From assembly GCF_018138715.1 (NCBI RefSeq), contig NZ_JAGSHX010000001.1, forward strand, positions 434,001 to 498,000: a stretch of DNA of 64,000 nt, read 5' to 3'. The stretch is from Streptomyces asiaticus (GTDB lineage Bacteria > Actinomycetota > Actinomycetes > Streptomycetales > Streptomycetaceae). Position numbers and translations under genes: made by a program. Within the stretch, counting starts at the first letter, position 1; each line of letters starts with the position of its first letter. The notes beneath the pieces were generated by a model. That model was not told the origin of the DNA. It saw only the letters and a list, made by a program, of their open reading frames with translations, and searched no databases. Below are positions 24,550 to 33,711 of the stretch, one piece after another.

Positions 24550-26436
24550 ATGTGCAGTCCCCGTCAGACCAGCGAGCCGCGGTCCGGAACCGGCCGCCGC
24601 ACCTTCCTGCGCACCACCGGACTCGTCGGCGCGGGTGTGGCCATGACCGGGCTGGAGGCGGCGCCGACCGCCGCGGCCGCATCGGTCTCCGGGGCCGCGG
24701 GTGCCCCCGCCTGGCACCCCGACCCCGACAGCCTCAGATTCACCGTCGCCGTCATGCCGGACACCCAGTACCTCTTCGACGGCGAGAGCATCCACCCGGC
24801 GCCGGTGGAGGCGTCCTTCCGCTATCTCCTCCGCCACGCACGCGAGGAGAACATCGTCTTCCTGTCCCACCTCGGCGACCTCACCGAGCACGGGCAGGTC
24901 TCCGAACTCGGGCCGATCGACCGGGCCTTCCGGCTCCTGGACGAACGGGGCGCCGCCTACAGCGTGGTGGCCGGAAACCACGACCTCGACTCGTCCACCG
25001 ACGACCAGCGGGGCCGCACCCCCTACCTGGACACCTTCGGCCCCCGGCGGTACCACTCCTCGCCCTCGTTCCGCGGCGCCGGCCCGGACGGCTACAACAC
25101 GTACCACACCTTCCGCGCCGCGGGCCGGGAGTGGCTGGTGCTCGCCCTGGACTGGCGCCCTTCCGCGAAGGGCATCGCCTGGGCCCGGGAGGTCATCGCG
25201 GGCCACCCCCGAACTCCGGTCATCCTCACCACACACGAGCTGGTCTACGCGGACCACGAGGGCGAGGAGGCGCGGTTCTCCGACCACGGACAGTGGCTGT
25301 GGGACGAGCTGATCGCCGACCACGACCAGATATTCCTCACCCTCAACGGCCACTACTGGCCGCCGGCCCGTACCGTCCGCAGGAACAAGGCGGGCCACGA
25401 TGTCCATCTGCACATCACCAACTACCAGGACCGCTACTACGGCGGCGCCGGGATGATCCGCCTCTACCGGTTCGACCTGGCCCGCCACACCGTCGACGTC
25501 CGGACGCTCTCCCCGTGGATCCTGGACCGCGCCGACGAGCACCTGAACGAGCTGGAGCGCGGAGAGATCGAACGCACCAGCTCACAGGACTACTTCAGTG
25601 TCCCGATCGACTTCGAGCAGCGCTTCGCCGGATTCGCCCCCACCGCACCGCGGCCGGCCCGGCCCGCCTCGCGGCTGGTGATCCCCGGTACGGTGGCCTA
25701 CTGGCGCTTCGACCAGGGCGGCCGGGACGGCGCGCCCGTCGAGGACTCCGTCCGGATCACCGACCACTCCGGCTGTGGCAACCACCTCACCAAGGTCGCC
25801 GTCCCCGGCAGCCCGGCCGACGCCCTCAGCTGGTCCGATGAGCACCACCCGGACCAGCCGGGACACGGCAGCCTCTCCTTCCACGGCGACAAGTCCCCCC
25901 TGCGCGGCGCCTATCTGCGTACGGCCGACGGCGCTCCGCTGAACGGCGCCACCTTCCGCTCCGGCTACACCGTCGAGGCGTTCCTCAAGCTGCCCGCCGA
26001 CTGGGACGGTGGCCGCAACGCCTGGTCGGGACTGCTCGGCCGACGCGGCCCCAGCGGCCAAGCCGGAAAGACCGGCGGGGACATGGAGGAGCCGGTGGTC
26101 ACCCTCTCGCTGTCCGACGGCCATGGGCTCCAGTGGGCCGTTTATCCGCTGAACGAGGACGGCGCGGTCACCAACTGGAGCCATGAGCTGCCGCTGAACA
26201 CCTGGTGGCACGCGGCCGTGGTGAACGACGGACGACACACCACGATGTATGTGAACGGCTGCCCGGTGGCGCGCAACCCCTCGACCCCGGCCAACGGCCT
26301 CACCACCCTCGGGCTGCCCTGGCTGCTGGGCGGCTATGAGTACGGCGGGAAGATCGACCAGATCATGTACGGCTGGATCGGCGACGTCCGCGTCGTGGAC
26401 CGAGCGCTGCCGGTGGGCGACTTCATGTCCTCCTGA
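24550..26436 (+). CDS. Secreted calcineurin-like phosphoesterase with C-terminal LamG-like domain
   Basis: 628 residues. The N-terminus has a twin-arginine signal (GRRTFLRTTGLVGAGVAMTG). Residues about 65-330 form a calcineurin-like metallophosphoesterase with the ligands in VMPDTQYLF, HLGDLTEHG, VAGNHDLD, LTTHELVY and LNGHYW. A linker leads to a concanavalin/LamG-like domain (about 380-625; GTVAYWRFDQGG, YTVEAFLKLPADW, WWHAAVVNDGRHTTMYVNG). The LamG part probably binds a polysaccharide or phosphorylated polymer outside the cell. ATG at 24550 has GGAG seven bases upstream; GTG at 24535 is less likely. Stand-alone gene. Confidence 0.9.
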   Translation: MCSPRQTSEPRSGTGRRTFLRTTGLVGAGVAMTGLEAAPTAAAASVSGAAGAPAWHPDPDSLRFTVAVMPDTQYLFDGESIHPAPVEASFRYLLRHAREENIVFLSHLGDLTEHGQVSELGPIDRAFRLLDERGAAYSVVAGNHDLDSSTDDQRGRTPYLDTFGPRRYHSSPSFRGAGPDGYNTYHTFRAAGREWLVLALDWRPSAKGIAWAREVIAGHPRTPVILTTHELVYADHEGEEARFSDHGQWLWDELIADHDQIFLTLNGHYWPPARTVRRNKAGHDVHLHITNYQDRYYGGAGMIRLYRFDLARHTVDVRTLSPWILDRADEHLNELERGEIERTSSQDYFSVPIDFEQRFAGFAPTAPRPARPASRLVIPGTVAYWRFDQGGRDGAPVEDSVRITDHSGCGNHLTKVAVPGSPADALSWSDEHHPDQPGHGSLSFHGDKSPLRGAYLRTADGAPLNGATFRSGYTVEAFLKLPADWDGGRNAWSGLLGRRGPSGQAGKTGGDMEEPVVTLSLSDGHGLQWAVYPLNEDGAVTNWSHELPLNTWWHAAVVNDGRHTTMYVNGCPVARNPSTPANGLTTLGLPWLLGGYEYGGKIDQIMYGWIGDVRVVDRALPVGDFMSS

Positions 26437-26490
26437 CCGAGCGGCACCGGGCCGTCCCGAGGATGCGTAAGTGTCCATCAAGTGAGCTAT

Positions 26491-26534
26491 CGCATTGGCC
26501 GGTTCTTGACGCATTTACCGGTCAATGCGAGGCT
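26491..26534 (+). promoter_or_regulatory. Promoter with 39-bp dyad operator for the men-like operon
   Basis: CGCATTGGCCGGT (26491-26503) and ACCGGTCAATGCG (26517-26529) are inverted repeats differing at one position. Their 13-base centre contains the -35 hexamer TTGACG (26506-26511). A -10 candidate, GAGGCT (26529-26534), follows after 17 bases. Transcription would start near 26541, giving a leader of about 55 bases before the isochorismate synthase start. A bound regulator would cover the -35 and spacer. Confidence 0.6.
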
Positions 26535-26594
26535 GTTGGGACGCTTTGCGTAAAAGATCATATCTCTACCAGAACGGACGGGGGCGTTCCGTTG

Positions 26595-27722
26595 GTGGCA
26601 CGTTCGCAAGAAGTCGTCGATGACGCGATCGACCTTCTGGATAATCGCCGATTATTCTTTTCCGGGCCGGACCGTACGCTTCTCGGAATTGAACCCATCA
26701 CACACCATCTGGTCGATTCCGAGGAAGACATAGCCCAAGCGCTGGCGGCCGGTGGGGGAATCGGCTTCGTGGCCTTTCCCTTTCAGCGCCAGGAGCCCAT
26801 CCGGCTCGCGGTTCCCGCCCGGACACTGAGCCTGGAGGAGACGCCCGACCACCGTCGCCTCCTCGCCTCGGTGCCGACCCCTTCCGCCAAGAGCGGTGAA
26901 CCCGGCGCGTTCGCGCTGCGGCCCAGCGAACCGCCGGAGCAGTGGTGCGGCAGCGTCGCCGACGCGGCGCGTGCCGTGCGCCGCGGAGAGCTGCGCAAGG
27001 CGGTGCTCGCCCGGCGCATCCAGATGGAGTGCGACACGGACATCCAGCCGTCCGTGGTGCTGCGGCGGCTGGCCCACAGCTTCCCCTCCGCCTATCTGTT
27101 CTCCGCCTTCGGCCTGGTGGGAGCCAGTCCGGAGCTGCTGCTCGCCAAGCGCGGGCGGAGGGTGGAGTCGCGTGCCCTGGCCGGGACCATCCGCCGTGGC
27201 GGCGACGCCGAGTCCGACCGCCGGCTCGCGTCCTGGCTCCAGGAGTCCGGTAAGAACCAGGAGGAGCACCGGGTCCTGCGGGAGGCGGTGCTGGACGCCC
27301 TGACGTCCAGCACCACATGGATCAAGGCCAACGAGCGGCCCGAGACGCTGAAACTGGCGAACGTGCAGCATCTGATGACCCGGGTCCGGGCCGAGCTCAA
27401 AGCCGACCACCCGCCCTTTCTCCGACTGGCGGCCATGCTTCATCCGACCCCCGCCGTGTGCGGATGGCCCCGCGACAAGGCGTACGAAGTGATCGAACGT
27501 CTGGAGGGCTGGGACAGAGGGCTATACGGAGGGGCGCTGGGCTGGGTGGACGCGGAGGGGAACGGCTGTCTCTGCGTGACCATTCGCTGCGCCGAGATAC
27601 ACGGCAAAAACGCCACCATGTATGTCGGGAACGGCATTGTCGCCGATTCCGATCCGAAAGAGGAACTGGCCGAGACCCGCGCGAAGCTGGGCGCCATTCT
27701 GCCCGCGCTCATTGCGCCCTGA
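26595..27722 (+). CDS. Isochorismate synthase
   Basis: About 375 residues of the chorismate-utilising (MenF/EntC/DhbC) family. The conserved blocks are GELRKAVLARRIQ, GASPELLLAKRGRRVESRALAGTIRRG, KNQEEHRVLREAV, LMTRVRAEL, HPTPAVCGWP and GLYGGALGWVDAEGNG. It converts chorismate to isochorismate. I place the start at GTG 26595 because the 44 upstream in-frame codons (ATG 26463) show only about 48% G/C in third positions and contain the promoter dyad. The first codons after 26595 are also A/T-rich. It leads the operon whose next gene is 18 bp downstream, feeding MenD with isochorismate. Confidence 0.93.
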   Translation: MARSQEVVDDAIDLLDNRRLFFSGPDRTLLGIEPITHHLVDSEEDIAQALAAGGGIGFVAFPFQRQEPIRLAVPARTLSLEETPDHRRLLASVPTPSAKSGEPGAFALRPSEPPEQWCGSVADAARAVRRGELRKAVLARRIQMECDTDIQPSVVLRRLAHSFPSAYLFSAFGLVGASPELLLAKRGRRVESRALAGTIRRGGDAESDRRLASWLQESGKNQEEHRVLREAVLDALTSSTTWIKANERPETLKLANVQHLMTRVRAELKADHPPFLRLAAMLHPTPAVCGWPRDKAYEVIERLEGWDRGLYGGALGWVDAEGNGCLCVTIRCAEIHGKNATMYVGNGIVADSDPKEELAETRAKLGAILPALIAP

Positions 27723-27740
27723 ACAGGCGAGGGATCATCA

Positions 27741-29183
27741 ATGGCAAGCGCACATCACGTTCCCGCGAGCAGTGTGGACGCGCCGGGCGTTCCCTTCCCA
27801 TCGGACCGGCGCACCCCGCTGACCTGGTCGACCGCGGCCATCGTCGGCGGCCAGATGTCCACCGTGCTGAGGTGGCACTCCACGGCACCCCGCTCCCCGG
27901 GTCGGCTCCGCCTGTTCGTCGCCTGCGACGTGCGGGACGTCCGCCGCGTCGAGGCCGTCTCGGCGGGCACCGGCCGGCCGCTCGGCTCGTTCGACATCCG
28001 GTACGCCGACTGCCACCAGCCCTACGATCTGCCACTGGACACCGAGGCCGTACGGGCCGTGCTGGACGAGGGCGTACGGCTCACCCTCGCCCCCGAACCG
28101 GCCACCGAGCCACTGTGGATCTTCTCCGGCCCGGAGGCCCCCGCCGAGCGGCGGCCCGCGCTGCTGCTGGCGGCCGAGGACCCACCGGCTCCGGCCGCCG
28201 CGCTCCACCGCCACCTCACCAGCCCGGCCAGTGTGCAGCCGTTCGGGTGGATGGAGGGATGTGTGCTGGACGCGCTGTACGACCTGCACACCACCTTCCC
28301 CGGCGACACCCTCGCCGAGACGGCGCTGCGCGACCACCTCGCCGTCTATGTCCACGGCACCCGGCTGCGCTACGAGGATCCGCGCGGCCGCCCCGCGAAC
28401 GACCGTGTGTACGGGATCGAGGCCACGCTCCCCTTCGCGGTGGTCGCGAAGCGGGATCCGCGGCATCCCACGCTCCGGCTGGCTGTCGAGTCCTGGAACG
28501 CCCGGACCGATCCCCATGGATGCGTCAAGGACGCCCCGACCACCGCCGAGGGGTGCTACACCGTCGGCTACCCCATGGCCGTCCTCGCGAAGGCCACCGG
28601 GGACACCCGGCTGCGCGAGGCGGCCGTCCGTCAGCTCCGCGTTCGGCGCAGGCGGCTGACGTGGGACGACGACATCTACCTCAGGCTGCTGCCGGACGGC
28701 AGCCGCGTCTACCGCAACTGGGCTCGGGCGTACGCCTGGTATCTGCTCGGCCTGGTGCGCACCCTGACCGAGCTCGGCGACCGGCCGGACACCGAGGACC
28801 TGTGGGACGAGGCCGCGAGGGCCGCCCGGCTCGCGGTGTCCCGGCGCAACGCGGCCGGTATCTGGGACTGCTATCTGGCGGAGCCCGCCACCGGGGCGGA
28901 GACCTGCGGATCCGCCGGTATCGCCGCGGCCCTGGCGCTGGGCGTGGAGCGTGGCCGCTTCGCCGCCGATCGCGAGGGCGTGGTGGCGCAGGAGGCATGG
29001 GAGGTGTTGTGCGACCGGCTGACACCGGACGGCTGGCTCGACGGCTCCTCCCCGTCGAACAAGGGTGGGGAGGAATTGCAGCGCAGCGGCTACCGAATGC
29101 TCTCCGGCGTCGGCTCAGGACTGCTGGGCCAACTCGGCGCGGCGCTGACCCGGCTCGGCGCGGTGAAGGATTGGACACGCTGA
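27741..29183 (+). CDS. Six-hairpin (GH105-like) glycosidase-fold protein
   Basis: 480 residues. The C-terminal two thirds read as an (alpha/alpha)6 barrel of the GH105/GH88 unsaturated-uronyl hydrolase type: VYGIEATLPFAVV, YTVGYPMAVLAKATGD, TWDDDIYLRLLPDG, RNWARAYAWYLLGLVRTL, GSAGIAAALALG. There is no signal peptide, so it acts in the cytoplasm. The N-terminal 170 residues are a beta-rich domain I do not recognise. Lying between isochorismate synthase and MenD, overlapping the MenD start, it is hard to explain by sugar metabolism. It may process an enol-ether (enolpyruvyl) bond, as GH88/105 enzymes act on vinyl ethers by hydration. That last idea is inference. Confidence 0.75.
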   Translation: MASAHHVPASSVDAPGVPFPSDRRTPLTWSTAAIVGGQMSTVLRWHSTAPRSPGRLRLFVACDVRDVRRVEAVSAGTGRPLGSFDIRYADCHQPYDLPLDTEAVRAVLDEGVRLTLAPEPATEPLWIFSGPEAPAERRPALLLAAEDPPAPAAALHRHLTSPASVQPFGWMEGCVLDALYDLHTTFPGDTLAETALRDHLAVYVHGTRLRYEDPRGRPANDRVYGIEATLPFAVVAKRDPRHPTLRLAVESWNARTDPHGCVKDAPTTAEGCYTVGYPMAVLAKATGDTRLREAAVRQLRVRRRRLTWDDDIYLRLLPDGSRVYRNWARAYAWYLLGLVRTLTELGDRPDTEDLWDEAARAARLAVSRRNAAGIWDCYLAEPATGAETCGSAGIAAALALGVERGRFAADREGVVAQEAWEVLCDRLTPDGWLDGSSPSNKGGEELQRSGYRMLSGVGSGLLGQLGAALTRLGAVKDWTR

Positions 29184-30979
29184 TGGCGGGCCGTGAATCC
29201 ATGGACGGATACGCAGCCGACACCGAGGGCGGCGCTCGGGCGGCCCGGGGCATCGAGGGCGGCGCTCAGGCGGCCTTCGCCGCCACCCTCGTCGACGAAT
29301 GGGTCCGCGCGGGGCTGAGCGACGCCGTCATCGCGCCCGGCTCCCGTTCCACCCCGCTCGCGCTCGCCCTCGCCGAGGACGGCCGGACGCGGTTGCACAT
29401 ACGCCTCGACGAGCGCGCGGCGGGCTTCCTCGCCCTGGGGCTGAGCCGTGCCACCGGGCGCGCCACCGTCGTGGTCACCACCAGCGGTACGGCGTCGGCC
29501 GAGCTCCATCCGGCGGTCGCCGAGGCCGATCTGGCGGGGGTGCCGATGGTGGTGTGCACCGCCGACCGTCCACCGGAGTTACAGGGAGTGGGCGCCCCGC
29601 AGACCATGGTCCAGACGGGCCTGTACGGATCGGCGGTGCGCTGGGCCGTGGCCGTGGCGGTTCCCGAGCGGAGCCAGGAGGGGATGTGGCGCTCCCTCGC
29701 CGCGCGCGCCGTAGCGGAGGCCGAGGCCGGACCCTCCGGCCCGGGCCCCGTCCACCTCAACCTGGCCTTCCGCGACCCCTTGGTGGCACGGCCCGGCCCC
29801 CTGCCTCCCGGCCGGGCGGACGGGCGGCCCTGGCACCACGTCAGCCGCCCGGTCCCGACCGCCACCCCGGTGGACGTGGCCGCCGTCGCGGGCGGCCACG
29901 AGCGGGGTGTCCTGCTCGTGGGCGCGGGTGCGGGCGATCCGGTCGCCGTGCACGCGGCCGCCGCGGCACTGGGCTGGCCGGTGCTGGCCGATCCGCGCTC
30001 CGGCGCCCGTACACCGGGCCCCGGCACCGTGGCGGCGGCCGACGCCATCCTGCGGAGCCCGCACGCCCGGGACCGACTGCGCCCCGAGGTGGTCGTGCAC
30101 CTCGGGGAGCGCTGGGCCTCCCGGGCAGTGGCCGACTGGCTGCGGCAGCCCGGCATCCGGCATGTGCTCGTCGATCCCGACTGGCGGTGGCGGGACCCGG
30201 ACCGGCTGGCCGCCACCGTGCTGCGCACCGATCCCACGGCCCTGTGCCGCGCCGTGGCCGAGGCGGCGCCGGAACCCCCGGCAGGGCCGGAGTGGCGCAC
30301 CGCATGGGCCTCGGCCGAAGCCACCGCGCAGGCGGCCGTGGCCGATGCCTTGGACGGCCGGGCCGACCTCACCGAACCGCGAGTGGCCCGTACGCTCTTC
30401 GACGCCCTGCCCACCGAGGCGACCCTGGTGGTCGGGTCCTCGATGCCCGTACGGGACCTCGAGTGGTTCGCCGCGCCCCGCCACCGTCCCCCCGCCGTGC
30501 TGGCCAACCGCGGTGTCAACGGGATCGACGGCACGATCGCCACCGCGCTCGGCGTGGCCGCGGCCCGGCGTCCGGTGGCCGTACTCCTGGGCGATCTGAC
30601 CTTCCTCCATGACGCGGGCGCGCTGCTGGGCGCCGCCGAGGCGCCGGAAGTGAGCTGCACACTGGTCGTGGTCGACAACCACGGGGGTGGGATCTTCTCG
30701 TTCCTGCCACAGGCGTCACACCTTCCGGAGGACACCTTCGAGCTGCTCTTCGGCACCCCGCAGGCCGCCGATGTGTGCGCGGTGGCCGCCGCCTATGGAG
30801 TCGGTGTCGTCCGCGCCGCCGATGAAGGGGAGTTGCGGTCCGCGCTGAAGGAAAAGGTGGGCTCCCCGGGCGTGTCGATGATCCATCTGCGCACCGACCG
30901 CACGGCCAATGTCGCGGTGCACGACCAGACCCACCGGACCGTGGCCCGCGCCCTCGAAGAGCTGTGGACGCCCCGGTGA
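29183..30979 (+). CDS. menD: MenD-like SEPHCHC synthase (thiamine diphosphate enzyme)
   Basis: 598 residues with the full MenD pattern. The Pyr domain starts AFAATLVDEWVRAGLSDAVIAPGSRSTPLALAL and includes the glutamate in RLDERAAGF. Then come VCTADRPPELQGVGAPQTM, NLAFRDPL, and the PP domain with ANRGVNGIDGTIATALG, LLGDLTFLHDAGALL and the metal-binding DNHGGGIFSFLPQ. MenD adds the succinyl semialdehyde unit from 2-oxoglutarate to isochorismate. The ATG at 29183 overlaps the preceding stop (TGATG). Streptomyces normally use the futalosine route, so MenD here probably serves a specialised product. Confidence 0.93.
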   Translation: MAGRESMDGYAADTEGGARAARGIEGGAQAAFAATLVDEWVRAGLSDAVIAPGSRSTPLALALAEDGRTRLHIRLDERAAGFLALGLSRATGRATVVVTTSGTASAELHPAVAEADLAGVPMVVCTADRPPELQGVGAPQTMVQTGLYGSAVRWAVAVAVPERSQEGMWRSLAARAVAEAEAGPSGPGPVHLNLAFRDPLVARPGPLPPGRADGRPWHHVSRPVPTATPVDVAAVAGGHERGVLLVGAGAGDPVAVHAAAAALGWPVLADPRSGARTPGPGTVAAADAILRSPHARDRLRPEVVVHLGERWASRAVADWLRQPGIRHVLVDPDWRWRDPDRLAATVLRTDPTALCRAVAEAAPEPPAGPEWRTAWASAEATAQAAVADALDGRADLTEPRVARTLFDALPTEATLVVGSSMPVRDLEWFAAPRHRPPAVLANRGVNGIDGTIATALGVAAARRPVAVLLGDLTFLHDAGALLGAAEAPEVSCTLVVVDNHGGGIFSFLPQASHLPEDTFELLFGTPQAADVCAVAAAYGVGVVRAADEGELRSALKEKVGSPGVSMIHLRTDRTANVAVHDQTHRTVARALEELWTPR

Positions 30980-31713
30980 TCGGCGTCGAGCGGGACCGCG
31001 CCACCGGAGTGGCACAGCTGCGCATCGAGCGCCCCCGGGTGCGCAACGCGCTGACCACCGAGGCGGCCGCGCGGTTGCTTCAGGCCGTGGAAGGCGCGCT
31101 GGCCGATGACGCGGTGCGGGTGCTCGTCCTCAGCGGCAGCGGACCGGACTTCTGTGTCGGGGGCGACCGCGACGAGGAACTGGGCGACGAGGGCCGCGCG
31201 GACCGGTTGCGGGTCTTCGCGCGGTTGCAGCGGACGGTTGCAGCGGCGCCCAAGGCGACCGTGGCCGCGGTCGAGGGACGCTGTGTCGCCGCCGGTGCGG
31301 AGCTGGCCGCCGCCTGCGACATCCGGGTGGGCGCCGAGGACTCGGCGTATCGCTTCCCGGGCTCCCGCCTGGGGGTTCCCATCGGGGCGGCGAAACTCAT
31401 CGGCCTGGTCGGCCTGGGCGCCGCCAAGGATCTGCTCCTGACCGCCCGCTGGGTGACGGCACACGAGGCCTACCGGCTCGGGCTGTTGCAGCGACTCGTA
31501 CCACCGGGCCGGGCGGGTGCGGAGGCCACCGCGTGTGCCGCCGAGATCTCCGCCAACGACCCGAGCACGACGGCGCTGCTCAAACGCCGGCTCCAGCGCT
31601 TCTCCGGGGTGCTGGCGCGGATCGACGCCGAGCTGCGGGCCGCGGAGTCCTTCCCCGGCCCCGAGCCCGAAACGCTACCGGGAGCGCGGCGGGAAACGGG
31701 GCGAGGAGCATGA
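30964..31713 (+). CDS. Enoyl-CoA hydratase/isomerase-family protein (crotonase fold)
   Basis: 249 residues of the crotonase superfamily. RPRVRNALT, the oxyanion-hole region FCVGGDRDEE, EGRCVAAGAELAAACDIRVGA and FPGSRLGVPIGAAKL are visible. It is shorter than DHNA-CoA synthase (MenB) and lacks MenB's long variable insertion and C-terminal blocks, so I do not call it MenB, although the GGD motif is reminiscent. It is placed between MenD and the EntA-like dehydrogenase. The start overlaps the MenD end (GTG 30964; GTG 30976 makes a GTGA overlap) and the end overlaps the next ATG. Possible roles are hydration, isomerisation or ring chemistry on a CoA ester made by the ligase. Confidence 0.82.
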   Translation: MDAPVIGVERDRATGVAQLRIERPRVRNALTTEAAARLLQAVEGALADDAVRVLVLSGSGPDFCVGGDRDEELGDEGRADRLRVFARLQRTVAAAPKATVAAVEGRCVAAGAELAAACDIRVGAEDSAYRFPGSRLGVPIGAAKLIGLVGLGAAKDLLLTARWVTAHEAYRLGLLQRLVPPGRAGAEATACAAEISANDPSTTALLKRRLQRFSGVLARIDAELRAAESFPGPEPETLPGARRETGRGA

Positions 31714-32489
31714 GGCTGACCGGCATAGCCGAGGTCACGGCCCTGGTCACCGGCGCGGCAGGAGCCATCGGCGCCGCCACCGCACATCAACTGGCCGCCG
31801 AGGGGGCGGTCGTGGCCGTGGCGGACATCGACGAGGACGGGGCACACACCGTGGCCCGGCGACTGGGCGCCATGGCACACCCCGTACGCCTCGACGTCAC
31901 CGACTCCGGCGAGGTGGAACGGGCCGTCCAGGACGTGGAGGATCGGCTCGGCCCGATCGGCATCCTGGTCAACGCCGCCGGAGTGCTCGGCCGTACCGCC
32001 CCGCTGACCGAGCAGGAGGACGCCGAGTGGGAGCGGGTGTTCGGCGTCAACGTCCGGGGGACCTTCAACTGCGTCCGTGCGGTGGGCCGGCGGATGGCGC
32101 GGCGCGGACGCGGCTGCGTCATCACCGTGGCGTCGAACAGCGCCGGGATCGTCAAGTACGACCAGGGGCTGTACGGGGCCTCGAAGGCGGCCGCCCAGTA
32201 CCTCACCAACTGCGCCGGACTGGAACTCGCCGGGCACGGCGTGCGATCCGTCGTCGTGGCGCCGGGGACCACCGAATCCCCGATGTCCCGCGCCAACGCG
32301 CATCTTCCCGGCCGCAGACAGGCGCTGCTGCACGGAGACCCCGAACGCCATCGGGTGGGCATTCCCCGCGGCACGCTGGCCCAGCCCGAGGACATCGCCT
32401 CCGTCATCGGCTTCCTGGTGTCCGATCAGGCGGCCCATATGACGATCACCACCGTGACGGTGGACGGCGGCTCCACCCTCAGGCCCTAG
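31710..32489 (+). CDS. EntA-like short-chain dehydrogenase
   Basis: 259 residues, classical SDR: VTGAAGAIGAATAHQLA, LVNAAGVLG, a catalytic serine in SNSAGIVKYDQGLYGASKAAA with the YxxxK pair, and the end TVTVDGGSTLRP. The match to 2,3-dihydro-2,3-dihydroxybenzoate dehydrogenase (EntA/DhbA) is strong across the substrate half (LELAGHGVRSVVVAPGTTES, LAQPEDIASVIGFLVSDQAAH). EntA oxidises a cyclohexadiene diol from isochorismate. No isochorismatase (EntB) is encoded here, so it probably oxidises the related ring hydroxyl of a MenD product. Its ATG overlaps the upstream stop and has GAGGAG. Confidence 0.88.
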   Translation: MRLTGIAEVTALVTGAAGAIGAATAHQLAAEGAVVAVADIDEDGAHTVARRLGAMAHPVRLDVTDSGEVERAVQDVEDRLGPIGILVNAAGVLGRTAPLTEQEDAEWERVFGVNVRGTFNCVRAVGRRMARRGRGCVITVASNSAGIVKYDQGLYGASKAAAQYLTNCAGLELAGHGVRSVVVAPGTTESPMSRANAHLPGRRQALLHGDPERHRVGIPRGTLAQPEDIASVIGFLVSDQAAHMTITTVTVDGGSTLRP

Positions 32490-32546
32490 ACACCATCACG
32501 TCATCTCTCGACGACGCCATCTCCCGACGAGGGGAAGGGGACCTCC

Positions 32547-33659
32547 GTGCCGCGCATCGACCGGCTCGACCTCTCCGTGGTGGAGCTGCGGCTCACCCAC
32601 GGCTTCACCGCCAGCACCCACAGTGCCAAGACCCTGCTGCATGTGGTCGTCCGCGCCACCACCGCCGACGGCCTCACGGGGTGGGGCGAGGCACCGGTGC
32701 CGGTGGACCCGTATTACCTGGGCGAGACGACCGACACGGTGTGGTCCGTGACCCGCGACTTCCTCGCCCCGGCGGTGGTGGGCCGCCCCTGGGACACCAT
32801 TGAGGAGTTCACGGCCCTCTACGGCCGGGTCAAGGCCAACAACTTCGCCCGGTGCGGCCTGGAGATGGCCGCGTGGAATCTGCTGGCCGCCACCACCGGC
32901 CGACCGCTGGCCACGCTGCTCGGTGGCGCGGCGCGCACCCATGTCCCCTCCGGCGTGAGCGTGGGGATGGACAGCGACCGCGACCGGCTGTGCGACACCA
33001 TCGCGGGGTACGTCGGGCAGGGCTACCAAAGGGTGAAGGTCAAGATCGGCCCGGGCGCCGATGTGAAAGTGCTGGAGGCGATCCGGAACCGGTTCCCGGA
33101 GCTGCCGCTGATGGCCGACGCCAACTGCGCCTACACCCTCGAGAACCTTCCGCGGCTGCGTGATCTGGACGCGTTCGGCCTGATGATGATCGAACAGCCG
33201 CTGGCCTGGGACGATCTGCTGGACCACGCCACGCTCCAGAAGGAGCTGGCCACACCGCTCTGCCTCGACGAGAGCCTCACCTCGGCCGGCCGGGCGCGGG
33301 AGGCGCTGGCGCTGGGCAGCTGCCGCGTGGTCAACATCAAGCCCGCTCGCCTCGGTGGCCTCCTGGAGGCCGTCCGGGTGCATGACGCCTGCGTCGCGGC
33401 CGGGGTGCCCGTGTGGTGCGGTGGCATGCACGACTTCGGCATCAGCAGAGCCGCCAATGTGACGCTGTCGGCGCTGCCCGGTTTCACACTGCCCGGCGAC
33501 AACTCCGGCTCCGACAAGTACTTCGGCGAGGACATCGTCACACCGGAAACGCGCGCGGTGGACGGCCTCATCGAGGTACCGGCCGCAGCCGTGCCGTACG
33601 AGGTGAAGGAGGATTTCCTCAAGACGCATACCCGGCGCCACGTCCGGGTGACGGCCTGA
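32547..33659 (+). CDS. menC: MenC-type o-succinylbenzoate synthase / N-acylamino-acid racemase family
   Basis: 370 residues of the enolase superfamily, MLE/NSAR-OSBS branch. It has the catalytic lysine pair in RVKVKIGPG and VNIKPARLGG, metal ligands in MADANCAYT, MIEQPLAWDD and CLDESLTSA, and the family ending GGMHDFGISRAANVTLSALP followed by GFTLPGDNSGSDKYFGEDI. That ending is very like the Amycolatopsis NAAAR/OSBS enzymes. MenC dehydrates the MenD-derived cyclohexadiene to o-succinylbenzoate, and many homologues also racemise N-succinylamino acids. GTG start with AAGGGG upstream, 57 bp after the EntA-like gene. With MenD and a MenE-like gene adjacent, an OSB-forming role is favoured. Confidence 0.9.
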   Translation: MPRIDRLDLSVVELRLTHGFTASTHSAKTLLHVVVRATTADGLTGWGEAPVPVDPYYLGETTDTVWSVTRDFLAPAVVGRPWDTIEEFTALYGRVKANNFARCGLEMAAWNLLAATTGRPLATLLGGAARTHVPSGVSVGMDSDRDRLCDTIAGYVGQGYQRVKVKIGPGADVKVLEAIRNRFPELPLMADANCAYTLENLPRLRDLDAFGLMMIEQPLAWDDLLDHATLQKELATPLCLDESLTSAGRAREALALGSCRVVNIKPARLGGLLEAVRVHDACVAAGVPVWCGGMHDFGISRAANVTLSALPGFTLPGDNSGSDKYFGEDIVTPETRAVDGLIEVPAAAVPYEVKEDFLKTHTRRHVRVTA

Positions 33660-33711
33660 GGGTGGGGGAACGGGCCGTACATGATGGCCGGGCCGTACGC
33701 CCCCGACCTCA

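Noticed and set aside
21747..24551. A 934-codon minus-strand open frame.
   Set aside because: Antisense to the monooxygenase and second MFS gene; composition is low-complexity and lacks any motif.
27317..29182. Upstream extension of the MenD frame for about 620 codons.
   Set aside because: It overlaps isochorismate synthase and the six-hairpin gene and has no recognisable sequence before about 29183.
30964..31713. Calling the crotonase-fold protein MenB.
   Set aside because: It is too short and lacks the conserved MenB insertion and C-terminal blocks, so only the superfamily is supported.
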